DNA from: Streptomyces sp. NBC_00457
GTDB lineage: Bacteria; Actinomycetota; Actinomycetes; Streptomycetales; Streptomycetaceae
DNA length: 64,000 nucleotides
Reading direction: 5' to 3'
Assembly: GCF_036014015.1 (NCBI RefSeq)
Contig: NZ_CP107905.1
Coordinates: forward strand, 3,658,001-3,722,000
Shown here: one piece after another, positions 53,536 to 61,747 of the stretch
How the letters are laid out: the number at the start of each line of letters is the position of its first letter
Position numbering within the stretch: position 1 is the first letter of the stretch
Made by a program: the position numbers and the translations under genes
The notes under the pieces: generated by a model
Told to the model about the DNA's origin: nothing
What the model saw: the letters and a program-made list of their open reading frames with translations, nothing else
The model's database searches: none

Positions 53536-54963
53536 ATGCGCCGTTCGAAAATCGTCTGTACTCTCGGCCCCGCGGTCGACTCCCATGAACAACTCGTCGC
53601 GCTGATCGAAGCCGGCATGAATGTGGCCCGCTTCAACTTCAGCCACGGCACCCACGCCGAGCACCAGGGCCGGTACGACCGTGTCCGCGCCGCGTCCAAG
53701 GAGACCGGCCGCGCGATCGGCGTCCTCGCCGACCTGCAGGGCCCCAAGATCCGGCTGGAGACCTTCGCCGAGGGCCCGGTGGAGCTGGAGCGCGGTGACG
53801 AGTTCGTCATCACCACCGAGGACGTCCCGGGCGACAAGCAGATCTGCGGGACGACCTACAAGGGCCTGCCCGGTGACGTCTCCCGCGGCGACCAGATCCT
53901 GATCAACGACGGCAACGTCGAGCTGAAGGTGCTGGACATCGAGGGCCCGCGGGTCAAGAGCATCGTCATCGAGGGCGGTGTCGTCTCCGACCACAAGGGC
54001 ATCAACCTGCCCGGCGCGGCCGTCAACGTCCCGGCGCTGTCCGACAAGGACGTCGATGACCTCCGCTTCGCCCTCCGCATGGGCTGCGACATGGTCGCCC
54101 TGTCCTTCGTGCGGGACGCCAAGGACGTCGAGGACGTCCACAAGGTGATGGACGAGGAGGGCCGCCGGGTCCCCGTCATCGCCAAGGTGGAGAAGCCGCA
54201 GGCGGTGGAGAACATGGAGGGCGTCGTGATGGCGTTCGACGCCGTCATGGTGGCCCGCGGTGACCTGGCCGTCGAGTACCCGCTCGAGAAGGTCCCGATG
54301 GTGCAGAAGCGCCTGATCGAGCTGTGCCGGCGCAACGCCAAGCCGGTGATCGTGGCGACCCAGATGATGGAGTCGATGATCACCAACTCCCGCCCGACCC
54401 GCGCCGAGGCCTCCGACGTGGCCAACGCGATCCTGGACGGCGCGGACGCGGTGATGCTGTCCGCCGAGTCCTCGGTCGGCGCCTACCCGATCGAGACGGT
54501 CAAGACGATGTCGAAGATCGTCGTCGCGGCCGAGCAGGAGCTGATGTCGAAGGGCCTCCAGCCGCTCGTCCCCGGCAAGAAGCCGCGCACGCAGGGCGGT
54601 TCGGTCGCCCGCGCCGCCTGCGAGATCGCCGACTTCCTCGGCGGCAGGGGCCTGATCGCCTTCACCCAGTCCGGCGACACGGCCCGCCGCCTGTGCCGCT
54701 ACCGGGCCTCCCAGCCGATCCTCGCCTTCACCACGGACGAGTCCACCCGCAACCAGCTCACCCTCAGCTGGGGCGTCGAGTCCCACGTCGTCCCCTTCGT
54801 CAACAGCACCGACGAGATGGTCGACCTGGTCGACGGCGAGGTCCTGAAGCTGGGCCGCTTCAACGCCGGCGACACTCTGATCATCACCGCGGGGTCGCCT
54901 CCTGGGGTGCCGGGGACGACGAACATGGTGCGGGTGCATCACTTGGGCGGGGCGGCTAAGTAA
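53536..54963 (+). CDS. pyk: Pyruvate kinase
   Basis: This is a 475-residue pyruvate kinase forming pyruvate and ATP from phosphoenolpyruvate. Motifs are the start RRSKIVCTLGPAVDS, NFSHGTHAEH, the metal site MVARGDLAVEYPLEKVP, and the signature ATQMMESMITNSRPTRAEASDVANAILDG. Domain C ends with HHLGGAAK. No ribosome binding site precedes the ATG; TAGGAT is seven bases upstream, implying leaderless translation. A terminator follows the stop. Streptomyces often carry two pyk genes; only this one is in the window. Confidence 0.96.
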   Translation: MRRSKIVCTLGPAVDSHEQLVALIEAGMNVARFNFSHGTHAEHQGRYDRVRAASKETGRAIGVLADLQGPKIRLETFAEGPVELERGDEFVITTEDVPGDKQICGTTYKGLPGDVSRGDQILINDGNVELKVLDIEGPRVKSIVIEGGVVSDHKGINLPGAAVNVPALSDKDVDDLRFALRMGCDMVALSFVRDAKDVEDVHKVMDEEGRRVPVIAKVEKPQAVENMEGVVMAFDAVMVARGDLAVEYPLEKVPMVQKRLIELCRRNAKPVIVATQMMESMITNSRPTRAEASDVANAILDGADAVMLSAESSVGAYPIETVKTMSKIVVAAEQELMSKGLQPLVPGKKPRTQGGSVARAACEIADFLGGRGLIAFTQSGDTARRLCRYRASQPILAFTTDESTRNQLTLSWGVESHVVPFVNSTDEMVDLVDGEVLKLGRFNAGDTLIITAGSPPGVPGTTNMVRVHHLGGAAK

Positions 54964-54988
54964 CGCGGGTGCCCTGCAAGGGGCTTGA

Positions 54989-55018
54989 GAGGGCGCCTCT
55001 TGGGTCAGGGGCGCCCTC
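54989..55018. terminator. Bidirectional terminator after pyk
   Basis: GAGGGCGCC (54989-54997) pairs with GGCGCCCTC (55010-55018). The right arm overlaps the last codons of the convergent small gene. Confidence 0.82.
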
Positions 55019-55340
55019 GTGGTGTCACGGCCTCGGCCACCGCCTGGAGGACGGCAGACGCCAGGGCGTAGAAGTTCTCCCGATAGAAGCCCAGGCGGAT
55101 GTTGAACGGCTCCTCCGAGAAGAGGCCACCGCGCTCGAGGAACATGGTGGGCGCGGCGGTCAACGCGCTGTGCACCATGTGGAGTTCCTCGATGGTGAGG
55201 CGGAAGTCGCGTGACTCCGTGTGCCGTCCGGCCAGGCGTTCCACAAGGGCCTCGACCGGCTCCCGACCCGCGCCGACCAACCGGGTCAGCTCCGTGTCAC
55301 CGTAGTACCCCCCGCTGCTCAGCTTCAGCTGTGTTCTCAA
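55005..55340 (-). CDS. Hypothetical protein, 111 residues
   Basis: I do not recognise a characterised family. The 111-residue protein is soluble, mildly acidic and helical in look (TRLVGAGREPVEALVERLAGRH, LTIEELHMVHSALTAAPTMF, FYRENFYALASAVLQAVAEAV). It opens with a basic and Gly/Tyr-rich stretch (QLKLSSGGYYGDTEL). The start appears to be a TTG at 55340 with AAGGGAGAG upstream. It is flanked by two strong terminators, so it is a single-gene unit. Codon bias supports a real gene. Confidence 0.7.
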   Translation of the reverse strand: MRTQLKLSSGGYYGDTELTRLVGAGREPVEALVERLAGRHTESRDFRLTIEELHMVHSALTAAPTMFLERGGLFSEEPFNIRLGFYRENFYALASAVLQAVAEAVTPRGRP

Positions 55341-55370
55341 GTGTCTCTCCCTTGTAAGCGGTCAACACGA

Positions 55371-55408
55371 CTGTGCCCCTGCCGGGTCGAAACCCGGCAG
55401 GGGCACAG
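55371..55408. terminator. Strong terminator after the DUF6230 operon
   Basis: A 17-base perfect stem (55371-55387 with 55392-55408, arm CTGTGCCCCTGCCGGGT) with a CGAA tetraloop lies 58 bases past the operon end. A CCTTTT run follows on the plus side. Confidence 0.9.
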
Positions 55409-55465
55409 CCTTTTGCGGCTCCCGGAGAGGACTCAAGAGGGTGGCGCTTCGGCCGGTCCCGGCGT

Positions 55466-56806
55466 TCAGTCCTGCCAGCTGTGCAGGCCGGGGACGGTCA
55501 GGTCGCCGCCGAACTGGCCGGCCTGCACGACCTTCACGTTGGTGAAGATGATGAGCGGGATGTTCAGCGGCGGCGGATGCTCCGGGTCGAAGGTGAGCGG
55601 GATCAGACCGAGCAGGTTGCCGGAGATGCTCTCGGTGTACATCACCGTCTTGCCGCCGGTGATCGTGGACGTCGAGCCCTTGGCCGCCTGCACGTGGTAG
55701 GTCTTGCCGGACTGCTTGTCCTTGACCGTCTGGTGCAGGTCGCCGATGTCGGTGCCGTCTGAGATGACGTACTTCAGCACCTTCTTCTTGGTGCCGTTGG
55801 CGGTCCTCACCTCGACGATGCCCTGGTAGTCCGCACCCCTCAGGGTCAACGAACTGGCGTCCAGGTACCAGGGGTCGTCGGGCAGCGGCACCGTGTTGTC
55901 GACGCCGCCCTCCTCGTCCGTGGCGACCGGACAGCCGTCGGCGTCCGGGGTGGCGCTCGCGGACGGGCTCGGGGTGGCCGACTCGGTGGCCTGCCCGGCC
56001 GCTTCGGCCGCCTCCTTGACCGCCTCCTGCTTCTCCTCGGCCGCCTTCGACGCCGTGTCGGTCGTGTCCTTCACGGTGTCCTCGACCGTGTCGGTGACCT
56101 TCTCGGTGGTCTCCTTGACGGCGTCGGACGACGAGGACTTGGCGCTCTCGGAGGCGGACGCCGACGGGGTGGCGGACGGTGACGGGCTCGCGCTCGCCGA
56201 CGCGTCCTGACCGCCGGTGAAGATGTCGGAGATCGCGTCGCCGATGTCCTCCAGCAGGCCGCCGCCGCTCTCCGACGGCGAGGGGCTCGGCGTGGCGGCG
56301 TCGCCGCCCGACTCCGAGTCGCCCGAGCCGCTCGCGGAGGCCGACGGCGTCGGCGTGGGCTCGTCGTCGGAACCTGAATCCGACGAAGAGTCCTTGCCGC
56401 CCGAGGAGTTGCCCTGCGAGGAGTTGCCCTCCGTGGAGTCCGAGGTCCCGGTGTCCCCGGTCGAGGACTCCGACGGCGACGGCTCCGCCTCCTCGGACTC
56501 GCTCGCCGAGGCGGACGGCGACGGGCTAGCGCTCGCCGACGCCTCGTCCTCGAGGGCCGCGACACATTCCTTGTACTCGTCCGCCGTGAGGCTCTTGGAC
56601 GTCGGCTGGTCCTCGGCGAGTGCCAGCTTCGGTGTGAACCCCATCCCCATGAGGACCGCCGTAGGCATCGCCGCCAGGGCTATCGCCTTCCCGGCCGGCA
56701 TCTGGAACCTGGTGAACAGCGGCTTCTTGGGTGCCGCATGGCGCGGCCCGGTTCTCACACGGGACTTGTCCACCTCAGTCCCGTGGGTCACCTCGTCAGC
56801 CGGCAC
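55466..56806 (-). CDS. Acidic Ser/Ala/Pro-rich envelope protein, third gene of DUF6230 operon
   Basis: This is a 446-residue protein of unknown function. After a basic N-terminus (about 40 residues) comes one hydrophobic segment (AGKAIALAAMPTAVLMGMGF), a signal or anchor. A very long acidic low-complexity region (about 75-290) is built from SASASPSPSAS, SESEEAEPSPSES and DTVEDTVKDTTDTASKAAEE-type runs. A folded C-terminal domain of about 150 residues follows (WYLDASSLTLRGADYQGIVEV to VVQAGQFGGDLTVPGLHSWQD). The GTG at 56806 has GGGAGG four bases upstream and overlaps the DUF6114 stop by 11 bases. It probably spans the cell wall with its low-complexity region and presents the C-terminal domain outside, near the partner DUF6230 protein (inference). 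Confidence 0.82.
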   Translation of the reverse strand: MPADEVTHGTEVDKSRVRTGPRHAAPKKPLFTRFQMPAGKAIALAAMPTAVLMGMGFTPKLALAEDQPTSKSLTADEYKECVAALEDEASASASPSPSASASESEEAEPSPSESSTGDTGTSDSTEGNSSQGNSSGGKDSSSDSGSDDEPTPTPSASASGSGDSESGGDAATPSPSPSESGGGLLEDIGDAISDIFTGGQDASASASPSPSATPSASASESAKSSSSDAVKETTEKVTDTVEDTVKDTTDTASKAAEEKQEAVKEAAEAAGQATESATPSPSASATPDADGCPVATDEEGGVDNTVPLPDDPWYLDASSLTLRGADYQGIVEVRTANGTKKKVLKYVISDGTDIGDLHQTVKDKQSGKTYHVQAAKGSTSTITGGKTVMYTESISGNLLGLIPLTFDPEHPPPLNIPLIIFTNVKVVQAGQFGGDLTVPGLHSWQD

Positions 56807-57341
56807 TGTGCCTCCCGTTCGCCCCGTTCGCCGGGCTCGTTCCTGACAGGTCGATCGGCTCACCCAGCGGATCGGCGCTCGGACCGGTCAGGCCCTCGGG
56901 CGCGTCGCCCTCGCCCTTCCCGGTCTCCTCCGCCTCCGGCGCCGGCGGCTCACCCGGCACCCAGGCCACTGCCATCGCGCCGCCGACCATCGCCAGCAGG
57001 AAGCCGATGAGGAAGCCACCAATGTTGGACACCGGGATGGAGACCAGGGCCAGCAGGATCGCCGCTACGCCCGCGAAGGTGCGTACGTGCTTCTGAAACC
57101 AGAGGCTGATGCCGAGCACGACGAGCAGCACGCCGATGATCAGGGACCCGGCGCCCGCGGTGGTCGCCATCGCCAGCGTCAGATGCCCGATCTTCAGATT
57201 GGCGTACGGGAAGTAAGCGATAGGGATTCCGCCGAGGAGGACGAACAGCCCGGCCCAGAACGGCCGGGTGCCCCGCCAGGCGCGGAACTGCAGCCTCCGG
57301 CGGCTGAACTGGCCGGTGGCGGCAGGAGTCTCGGCGCTCAT
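56796..57341 (-). CDS. DUF6114 membrane protein
   Basis: This is a 181-residue protein with four hydrophobic segments: WAGLFVLLGGIPIAYFPY, LTLAMATTAGAGSLIIGVLLVVLGISLWF, FAGVAAILLALVSIPVSNIGG and FLIGFLLAMVGGAMAVAWV. A short acidic tail follows (EAEETGKGEGDAPEG). It belongs to the DUF6114 family, of unknown function, usually found beside DUF6230 genes in Streptomyces. The ATG at 57341 is preceded by AGGGAG. Its gene overlaps the downstream acidic-protein gene by 11 bases, so the two are coupled. Confidence 0.85.
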   Translation of the reverse strand: MSAETPAATGQFSRRRLQFRAWRGTRPFWAGLFVLLGGIPIAYFPYANLKIGHLTLAMATTAGAGSLIIGVLLVVLGISLWFQKHVRTFAGVAAILLALVSIPVSNIGGFLIGFLLAMVGGAMAVAWVPGEPPAPEAEETGKGEGDAPEGLTGPSADPLGEPIDLSGTSPANGANGRHSAG

Positions 57342-57414
57342 GGAAAACAGCTCCCTGGTGCGGCTTTGCTGTGGTGGTGAGTTGTACTGGGTGTGAAGAT
57401 TCCGCTTCTACGGT

Positions 57415-57449
57415 GACGGGCGGGGGCGCCATCGGCTCCCCCGCCCGTC
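57415..57449 (-). terminator. Intra-operon hairpin after the DUF6230 gene
   Basis: GACGGGCGGGGG (57415-57426) and CCCCCGCCCGTC (57438-57449) form a perfect 12-base stem beginning ten bases after the DUF6230 stop. It probably terminates most transcripts, so DUF6230 would be made in excess over the two downstream proteins. Confidence 0.75.
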
Positions 57450-57458
57450 ATGGAGTGC

Positions 57459-58091
57459 TTAGTAGCACTCCTTGACACCCGTCGACAGCGACATCTTCAG
57501 GCCGCTGAGCTTGAAGGTTCCGGCAGTGGTCGCCCACGCCGTCTGCTTCACGTCGGTCAGCGTGGCCTCGTCGGCCTGCTGCGCGAACCCGAACGGGTTC
57601 GATGTCTCGTTCTCCTTCATGCCAGGACCCTTTTTGGCGTCCTTGGCGGCAACGCCGATGTCGATGTTCTTGAAGACGGCGTTCGCCTCAAGCTCCTCGA
57701 CGTCGATGTACAGGTTCTCGGCCTTGACCGGCGTACCGCCGCCGCCCGCCTTCAGCGTCAGGCTGACGGAACCGAGCAGCGGGATGTTCGGCGTGACCAC
57801 GGACTGGCACATGTTCGTGATCGAGGCCGTCTTGAAGGCCGAGACCGCGACAGGGTGAGCCGTGTTCTTGCCGTCGAGGGTGGTCCCCGCGTCAATGGCC
57901 CCGTACTGGGAGAAGCCTTTGCCGACGAGCTTGTCGGCCGTGACCTTGAACGACTGCCCCGACACGCTGAACGACGCGGCGAGGGCGCCCTGCGCGAGAG
58001 CGATACCTATACACGCCGTGGCGGCGACGCTGGGCACCATCACCACAGCGAACCGCTTCCATCTGGTCCCGCCACGCACCTGGGACTCCAT
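57459..58091 (-). CDS. DUF6230 secreted protein
   Basis: This is a 210-residue protein. The N-terminus (VRGGTRWKRFAVVMVPSVAATACIGIALAQGALA) is a signal peptide cut near ALA-ASF. The mature part is a beta-rich domain (FSVSGQSFKVTADKLVGKGF, NIPLLGSVSLTLKAGG, ENLYIDVEELEANAVFKNI) ending in ..CY. It matches the DUF6230 family, which automated annotation has sometimes called cholesterol esterase, although no hydrolase motif (GxSxG) is visible. The ATG at 58091 has a strong AGGAGGAAAT site. It is the first gene of the operon with DUF6114 and the acidic protein. Its role, perhaps in the cell envelope or aerial surface, is unknown. Confidence 0.85.
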   Translation of the reverse strand: MESQVRGGTRWKRFAVVMVPSVAATACIGIALAQGALAASFSVSGQSFKVTADKLVGKGFSQYGAIDAGTTLDGKNTAHPVAVSAFKTASITNMCQSVVTPNIPLLGSVSLTLKAGGGGTPVKAENLYIDVEELEANAVFKNIDIGVAAKDAKKGPGMKENETSNPFGFAQQADEATLTDVKQTAWATTAGTFKLSGLKMSLSTGVKECY

Positions 58092-58335
58092 ATTTCCTCC
58101 TTCTCGGACGTACATCTCCTGGCCCTGGCTGCGCCTGTCGAGTCGACGGCCCAGCCGGGCAGGGATGGGAGAAGTGCTACGTCCTCGGGAAGGGGAGCGC
58201 CCGCGCCCGGAAGCGCGAAACGCGCCTCGATCACCGGCGATCACCCCCGAGCGACAACCACTGGTCGCGCCTGACACGCATCACGCACAACCTTGCTGGA
58301 CAGGCTTCGCCGGTAAGCGAAGACCCCCCTGCCCA

Positions 58336-58362
58336 AGAGCCGGCGCCACTGCCGCCGGCTCT
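58336..58362. promoter_or_regulatory. Hairpin in the leader region of the DUF6230 operon
   Basis: AGAGCCGGCG (58336-58345) and CGCCGGCTCT (58353-58362) form a 10-base stem about 250 bases upstream of the DUF6230 start. It lies in the 649-base gap 58092-58740, which has no gene. Confidence 0.5.
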
Positions 58363-58472
58363 ACTCGGTGGGGACCCTTGACTCCCGTCGACCCAACCGG
58401 CTGTCGGGGTACGGGAATGGACCGAGCGTCGCCGATCGTGGTGCATTCTCGCCGCCCGCACAAGGGGGTTCG

Positions 58473-58615
58473 TTACTCACTAGTAACGGCCGGATAACCG
58501 AACAACGACCCTCGGGTCTCGGGTGGCAACGCTGGGTGGATCCTGGGGGATGGACAAAGCCGTTGATCGTTGGACAGATTCCGACAGATCAACGGCTCCG
58601 ACTTACTCGCAGTAA
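58473..58615. promoter_or_regulatory. Paired TTACT-N(3-4)-AGTAA dyads and a long dyad upstream of DUF6230 operon
   Basis: TTACT-CACT-AGTAA (58473-58486) and TTACT-CGC-AGTAA (58603-58615) are two near-identical palindromes, each followed by AACGGCC- or AACAGCGGCC-like sequence. Between them, AGCCGTTGATC (58558-58568) and GATCAACGGCT (58587-58597) form an 11-base dyad. These look like operators for a TetR-type dimeric regulator controlling the DUF6230 operon. The distance to the gene (about 380-520 bases) implies a long leader or a distant site. Confidence 0.5.
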
Positions 58616-58617
58616 CA

Positions 58618-58655
58618 GCGGCCGCGATTACCAAGATTTGGTAAAGCGCGGCCGC
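58618..58655. terminator. Long hairpin downstream of the cnoX-like gene
   Basis: GCGGCCGCG-A-TTACCAA pairs with TTGGTAA-AG-CGCGGCCGC around GAT, giving 16 pairs with a small internal bulge. It lies 86 bases past the stop of the thioredoxin-TPR gene. The inner TTACCAA/TTGGTAA could also be an operator. Confidence 0.65.
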
Positions 58656-58740
58656 ACTGGTCCCCTGTCGGCGAATCTTTCACTCGGGCATCACATGCCC
58701 CGGCGTTTAGCGACTGGTCAGAACAGGGCCCTCGCCCCGG

Positions 58741-59724
58741 TCAGAACAGGGCGCGCGCCAGCGCCCTGCGCGCCGCGACGACTCGCGGATCCTCGGCGCC
58801 GACCACCTCGAAGAGTTCGAGCAGCCGCACCCGTACGCCCTCCCGCTCCTCGCCCGCCGTGCGCTGCACGGTGTCGATGAGCCGTCCGAACGCGTCCTCG
58901 ACATGACCGCCCACCAGATCCAGGTCGGCGGCGGCGACCTGCGCCCGCACATCACCCGGCTTGTCGGCGGCGTCCTTGCGCACCTGCGCCGGGTCGAGCC
59001 CCTGCACCCGCTGGAGCAACTCGGCCTGGGCGAGGCCGAGTTTGGCCTCCATGTTGCCCGGGTCGTCGCTCAGCACGTTCTTGTACGCCTGTACGGCACC
59101 GCCCAAGTCGCCCGCGTCCAGGGCCTGTACGGCGGCTTCCAGCAGGGCGTCGTACGGCCCCGCCGGTACCGCGGGAGCCTGCTGCTGTTCGGCGGCGCCG
59201 GGGTCGGCCTCGGGGTCGACGGCCAGGCCGGTGAGGCCGAACCGCTGCTCGGCGACCTGCACGAGCTGGTCGAGCGTCTGCCTGATCTGCGCCTCGCCGG
59301 CGGCCCCCTGGAAGAGCGGCAGCGCCTGTCCCGCCACCACGGCGAAGACGGCGGGAATCCCCTGGATCCCGAACTGCTGCATCAGCATCTGATTGGCGTC
59401 GACGTCGATCTTGGCAAGGACGAAGCGCCCGTTGTACTCGACGGCCAGCCGCTCCAGGACCGGGCTCAGCTGCTTGCAGGGCTCACACCACTCGGCCCAG
59501 AAGTCGATGACGACCGGTACCTCGGTGGACCGCTGGAGGACATCGCGCTCGAATCCGGCCTCGTCGACATCGATGACGAGGTCGGCCGGGGAGACGGCTC
59601 CTCCCCCGCCGCCCTGCCGGGCCGCTTCGGCGCGCGCCTGCTCCGCCTTCGCCTTGGCCTCCTGGGCCGCCTTCACCGCGGCGAGGTCGACGACTCCGCT
59701 CATGGACATGTTCCGTGGCTGCAT
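58741..59724 (-). CDS. Thioredoxin-TPR co-chaperone (YbbN/CnoX-like)
   Basis: This is a 327-residue cytosolic protein. A Gln/Ala/Lys-rich leader (about 1-45) precedes a thioredoxin domain (about 50-150) with active site WCEPC (Cys80, Cys83) and IQGIPAVFAVV around the cis-Pro. A C-terminal TPR-like helical domain follows (LLEAAVQALDAGDLGGAVQAYKNVLSDDPGNMEAKLGLAQAELL and on to the end), as in E. coli CnoX (YbbN), which hands oxidised clients to GroEL and DnaK. Unlike E. coli CnoX, both active-site cysteines are kept here, so it may have reductase activity. The ATG at 59724 has GGGGGAGGA upstream, which rules out the longer frame. Confidence 0.9.
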   Translation of the reverse strand: MQPRNMSMSGVVDLAAVKAAQEAKAKAEQARAEAARQGGGGGAVSPADLVIDVDEAGFERDVLQRSTEVPVVIDFWAEWCEPCKQLSPVLERLAVEYNGRFVLAKIDVDANQMLMQQFGIQGIPAVFAVVAGQALPLFQGAAGEAQIRQTLDQLVQVAEQRFGLTGLAVDPEADPGAAEQQQAPAVPAGPYDALLEAAVQALDAGDLGGAVQAYKNVLSDDPGNMEAKLGLAQAELLQRVQGLDPAQVRKDAADKPGDVRAQVAAADLDLVGGHVEDAFGRLIDTVQRTAGEEREGVRVRLLELFEVVGAEDPRVVAARRALARALF

Positions 59725-59916
59725 GCGTCTATCCTCCCCCGTTCTCGCGTGTGTGTGAAAAGCGTTGAGAAAGCCGGTCGCACAGTCTTCGTTTCGACGC
59801 CGGGTCCCCACCCCACGCCAATGGTTTCGCTACGACCCGTAGCGTAATGGCACCGAGTGCCTCCGCGGTACTCCGCCCCGGTGATCTCCCTCACGGCCTC
59901 GGCCTCTGGCCTCACG

Positions 59917-60090
59917 CCTCACAGGAACCGCCGGTTGTGACTCCTCCCCCTCATGAATGAGGGGGCTTCTCGCTATGCCGGATTGGCGTCGCGACGGACC
60001 AGCCCGGCCCGTAGAACGTTCAGGGCGCCCACCGTGTCCGCGTGCGCCCAGTGGCCGCAGGAAACGCAGTGGAACTTCTCCTGGGTGGGC
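59917..60090 (-). ncRNA. Candidate TnpB guide (omega) RNA
   Basis: In characterised TnpB systems the guide RNA comprises the 3' end of tnpB plus the right end, and its 3'-terminal roughly 16-20 bases come from flanking host DNA. By analogy the guide here would be the minus-strand bases just outside GAGTCAC (about 59936 down to 59917). The extent is a guess from the family, not from structure seen here. Confidence 0.35.
59946..59965. repeat. Right-end subterminal hairpin of the IS element
   Basis: CCCCCTCA-TGAA-TGAGGGGG is a perfect 8-base stem with a four-base loop, seven bases past the tnpB stop. In IS200/IS605 elements TnpA recognises such hairpins as single strands. The structure also falls at the 3' end of the expected guide RNA. 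Confidence 0.75.
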
Positions 60091-61187
60091 CGGTTCTCCG
60101 CTGAGACGTGCCCGCATTCGGGGCAAGTCCGGGAGGTGTTGCGGGGGTCCACGGCGATCACTTCCCGTCCGGCGCTTTCAGCCTTGGCGTGCAGAATCGT
60201 CAGGAACACCCCCCATCCGGCATCCGAGATCGAGTGGTTGAGCCCGGCCTTCGCCGCGGCACCATTGGGCAGGAAGCTGCCCGGCTGGTCTGGGTCAGAC
60301 TTCGACGCGGGGGCCTTGACCATGTTGCGGATCTTGAGGTCTTCGTGCGCGATGAAGTCGTGTTCCCGCACGAGGTCGAGAGCGGCCTTGTGGGCGTGGT
60401 CGAGCCGCTGGCGGCGGACTTTGCGGTGCAGCTTGGCGACATGGTCCACGGCCCGCTGGTGGTTGGCGGTGCGCTTGTCGCGGCGCACGCGCGGGAAACG
60501 GGACAGGGCCTGCTGCGCGGCTTCGAGCTTCGCGGCGGCCTTGCGACCGTGACGGGGGTTGGCGACGTGCTCACCGCCTGAGGTGGTGAGGAATGAGGCG
60601 ATGCCCATGTCGATGCCGACCACGCTGTCCGTCGGGGGCAGCGGCTCGGGCTGGGCCTGCTCGGCGGTCAGCACGACGTACCAGCGCTTGCCCTCGCGCT
60701 TGACGGACACGGTCTTGACCTTGCCGACCACGGGCCGGTGCTGGTTGACCTTGACGTGGCCGACGCCCTGGAAGCGGACTCGGGTGACCCGATCGTGCGG
60801 GGTGGAGTCCCAGCGGCAGCCGTCCCCGTCCTTGGGGAAGTCCACCGTGTCGAACCAGTTGACACCCCGAAAACGCGGATAGCCGGGGGTCTCACTGGCC
60901 TTGACCCGACGGAAGAACGCCTGGAACGCCTTCTCCAGCCGGCGCAACGTCGCCTGCTGGGAGGAGAAAGACCAGCGGCCCTGACGCTCCGGGTCGAAGG
61001 CGCGGATCTCCTTGAGCTGCGCGGACTGCTGCCCGTACGTGACGCTCGTCTTCGACACGTGCCGGTAGGCGTCCCGGCGTTCCTGCAACGCGCCGTTGTA
61101 GAGCGAGCAGTGATCAGCCAGCATCGCGGCGAGCGCAGCGGCCTGGCCCGCGGTGGGCCGCATGAGGAACTTGTACGCACGGATCAT
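59973..61187 (-). CDS. tnpB: TnpB RNA-guided endonuclease (OrfB family)
   Basis: This is a 404-residue TnpB. The N-terminal helix-turn-helix-like and wedge regions (MIRAYKFLMRPTAGQAAAL, GYPRFRGVNWFDTVDF) precede the split RuvC nuclease. Catalytic residues Asp193 (VVGIDMGIASF), Glu282 (FIAHEDLKI) and Asp384 (AHADTVGALN) are all present. The zinc finger has Cys355, Cys358, Cys374 and Cys377 (CPECGH, CVSCGHWA). TnpB proteins use a transposon-end RNA to cut DNA next to a short target motif and help retain the element. The start is the ATG at 61187 behind AAAGGGGGG. It is full length with no frameshift, so probably active. Confidence 0.95.
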   Translation of the reverse strand: MIRAYKFLMRPTAGQAAALAAMLADHCSLYNGALQERRDAYRHVSKTSVTYGQQSAQLKEIRAFDPERQGRWSFSSQQATLRRLEKAFQAFFRRVKASETPGYPRFRGVNWFDTVDFPKDGDGCRWDSTPHDRVTRVRFQGVGHVKVNQHRPVVGKVKTVSVKREGKRWYVVLTAEQAQPEPLPPTDSVVGIDMGIASFLTTSGGEHVANPRHGRKAAAKLEAAQQALSRFPRVRRDKRTANHQRAVDHVAKLHRKVRRQRLDHAHKAALDLVREHDFIAHEDLKIRNMVKAPASKSDPDQPGSFLPNGAAAKAGLNHSISDAGWGVFLTILHAKAESAGREVIAVDPRNTSRTCPECGHVSAENRPTQEKFHCVSCGHWAHADTVGALNVLRAGLVRRDANPA

Positions 61188-61235
61188 CCGGCCCCCCTTT
61201 CCACTTCGGCTCGAAGAGCTTAATACACTTGGCGT

Positions 61236-61664
61236 ATGTCACCGCGCTGGGAACCAAACCCCGATGTCCGCACGGGACGTCACGTCACCTACAGCCTTCA
61301 CGCGCACTTGGTGTTCGTCACGAAGCATCGGCGCGAAGTCTTCGATGACGCCATGCTCAAGCGGTGCGAGGAGATCATGCGTGAGGTGTGCGTCAGCTTC
61401 GATGCGCAGTTGCGGGAGTTCAACGGCGAGCAGGACCACGTGCACCTTCTCGTGCACTACCCGCCGAAGGTCGCCCTGTCGAAGCTGATCAACAGCCTCA
61501 AGGGAGTCAGCTCCCGCTACCTGCGGGCCGAATACACCGGCCGGATCAACCACATCGGCATGGGCTCCGTATTCTGGTCCCGCTCATACTTCGCGGCGTC
61601 CTGCGGCGGGGCTCCACTGACCGTGATCCGCCAGTACATCGAAAGCCAGAAACGGCCCACCTGA
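61236..61664 (+). CDS. tnpA: IS200-type HUH transposase
   Basis: This is a 142-residue Y1 HUH single-strand transposase. The His-hydrophobic-His motif is DHVHLLVHYPP (His68, His70) and the nucleophile is Tyr134 in VIRQYIESQK. GVSSRYLRAEY and VFWSRSYFAASCGG are typical of the family. Length is normal, so it is likely functional. It starts at an ATG 48 bases from the divergent tnpB start. A TAATAC box (61221-61226) lies close to the start codon, with no Shine-Dalgarno. Confidence 0.94.
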   Translation: MSPRWEPNPDVRTGRHVTYSLHAHLVFVTKHRREVFDDAMLKRCEEIMREVCVSFDAQLREFNGEQDHVHLLVHYPPKVALSKLINSLKGVSSRYLRAEYTGRINHIGMGSVFWSRSYFAASCGGAPLTVIRQYIESQKRPT

Positions 61665-61729
61665 CCGTCATCCCAGAGGCGACGCGAACGCCGGCGCTTC
61701 GCGCCTCCGGGCCGAAGATGCGTTTCCCT

Positions 61730-61747
61730 CCCCGGCTGAAGCCGGGG
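61730..61747. repeat. Left-end subterminal hairpin of the IS element
   Basis: CCCCGGCT-GA-AGCCGGGG lies 65 bases after the tnpA stop and 32 bases before the TetR start codon. Its GA apex matches the right-end hairpin. A second, imperfect hairpin (GAGGCG/CGCCTC, about 61677-61707) precedes it. Confidence 0.75.

Noticed and set aside
57459..58091. DUF6230 protein as a cholesterol esterase
   Set aside because: No GxSxG or other hydrolase motif is visible; the name comes from automated transfer.
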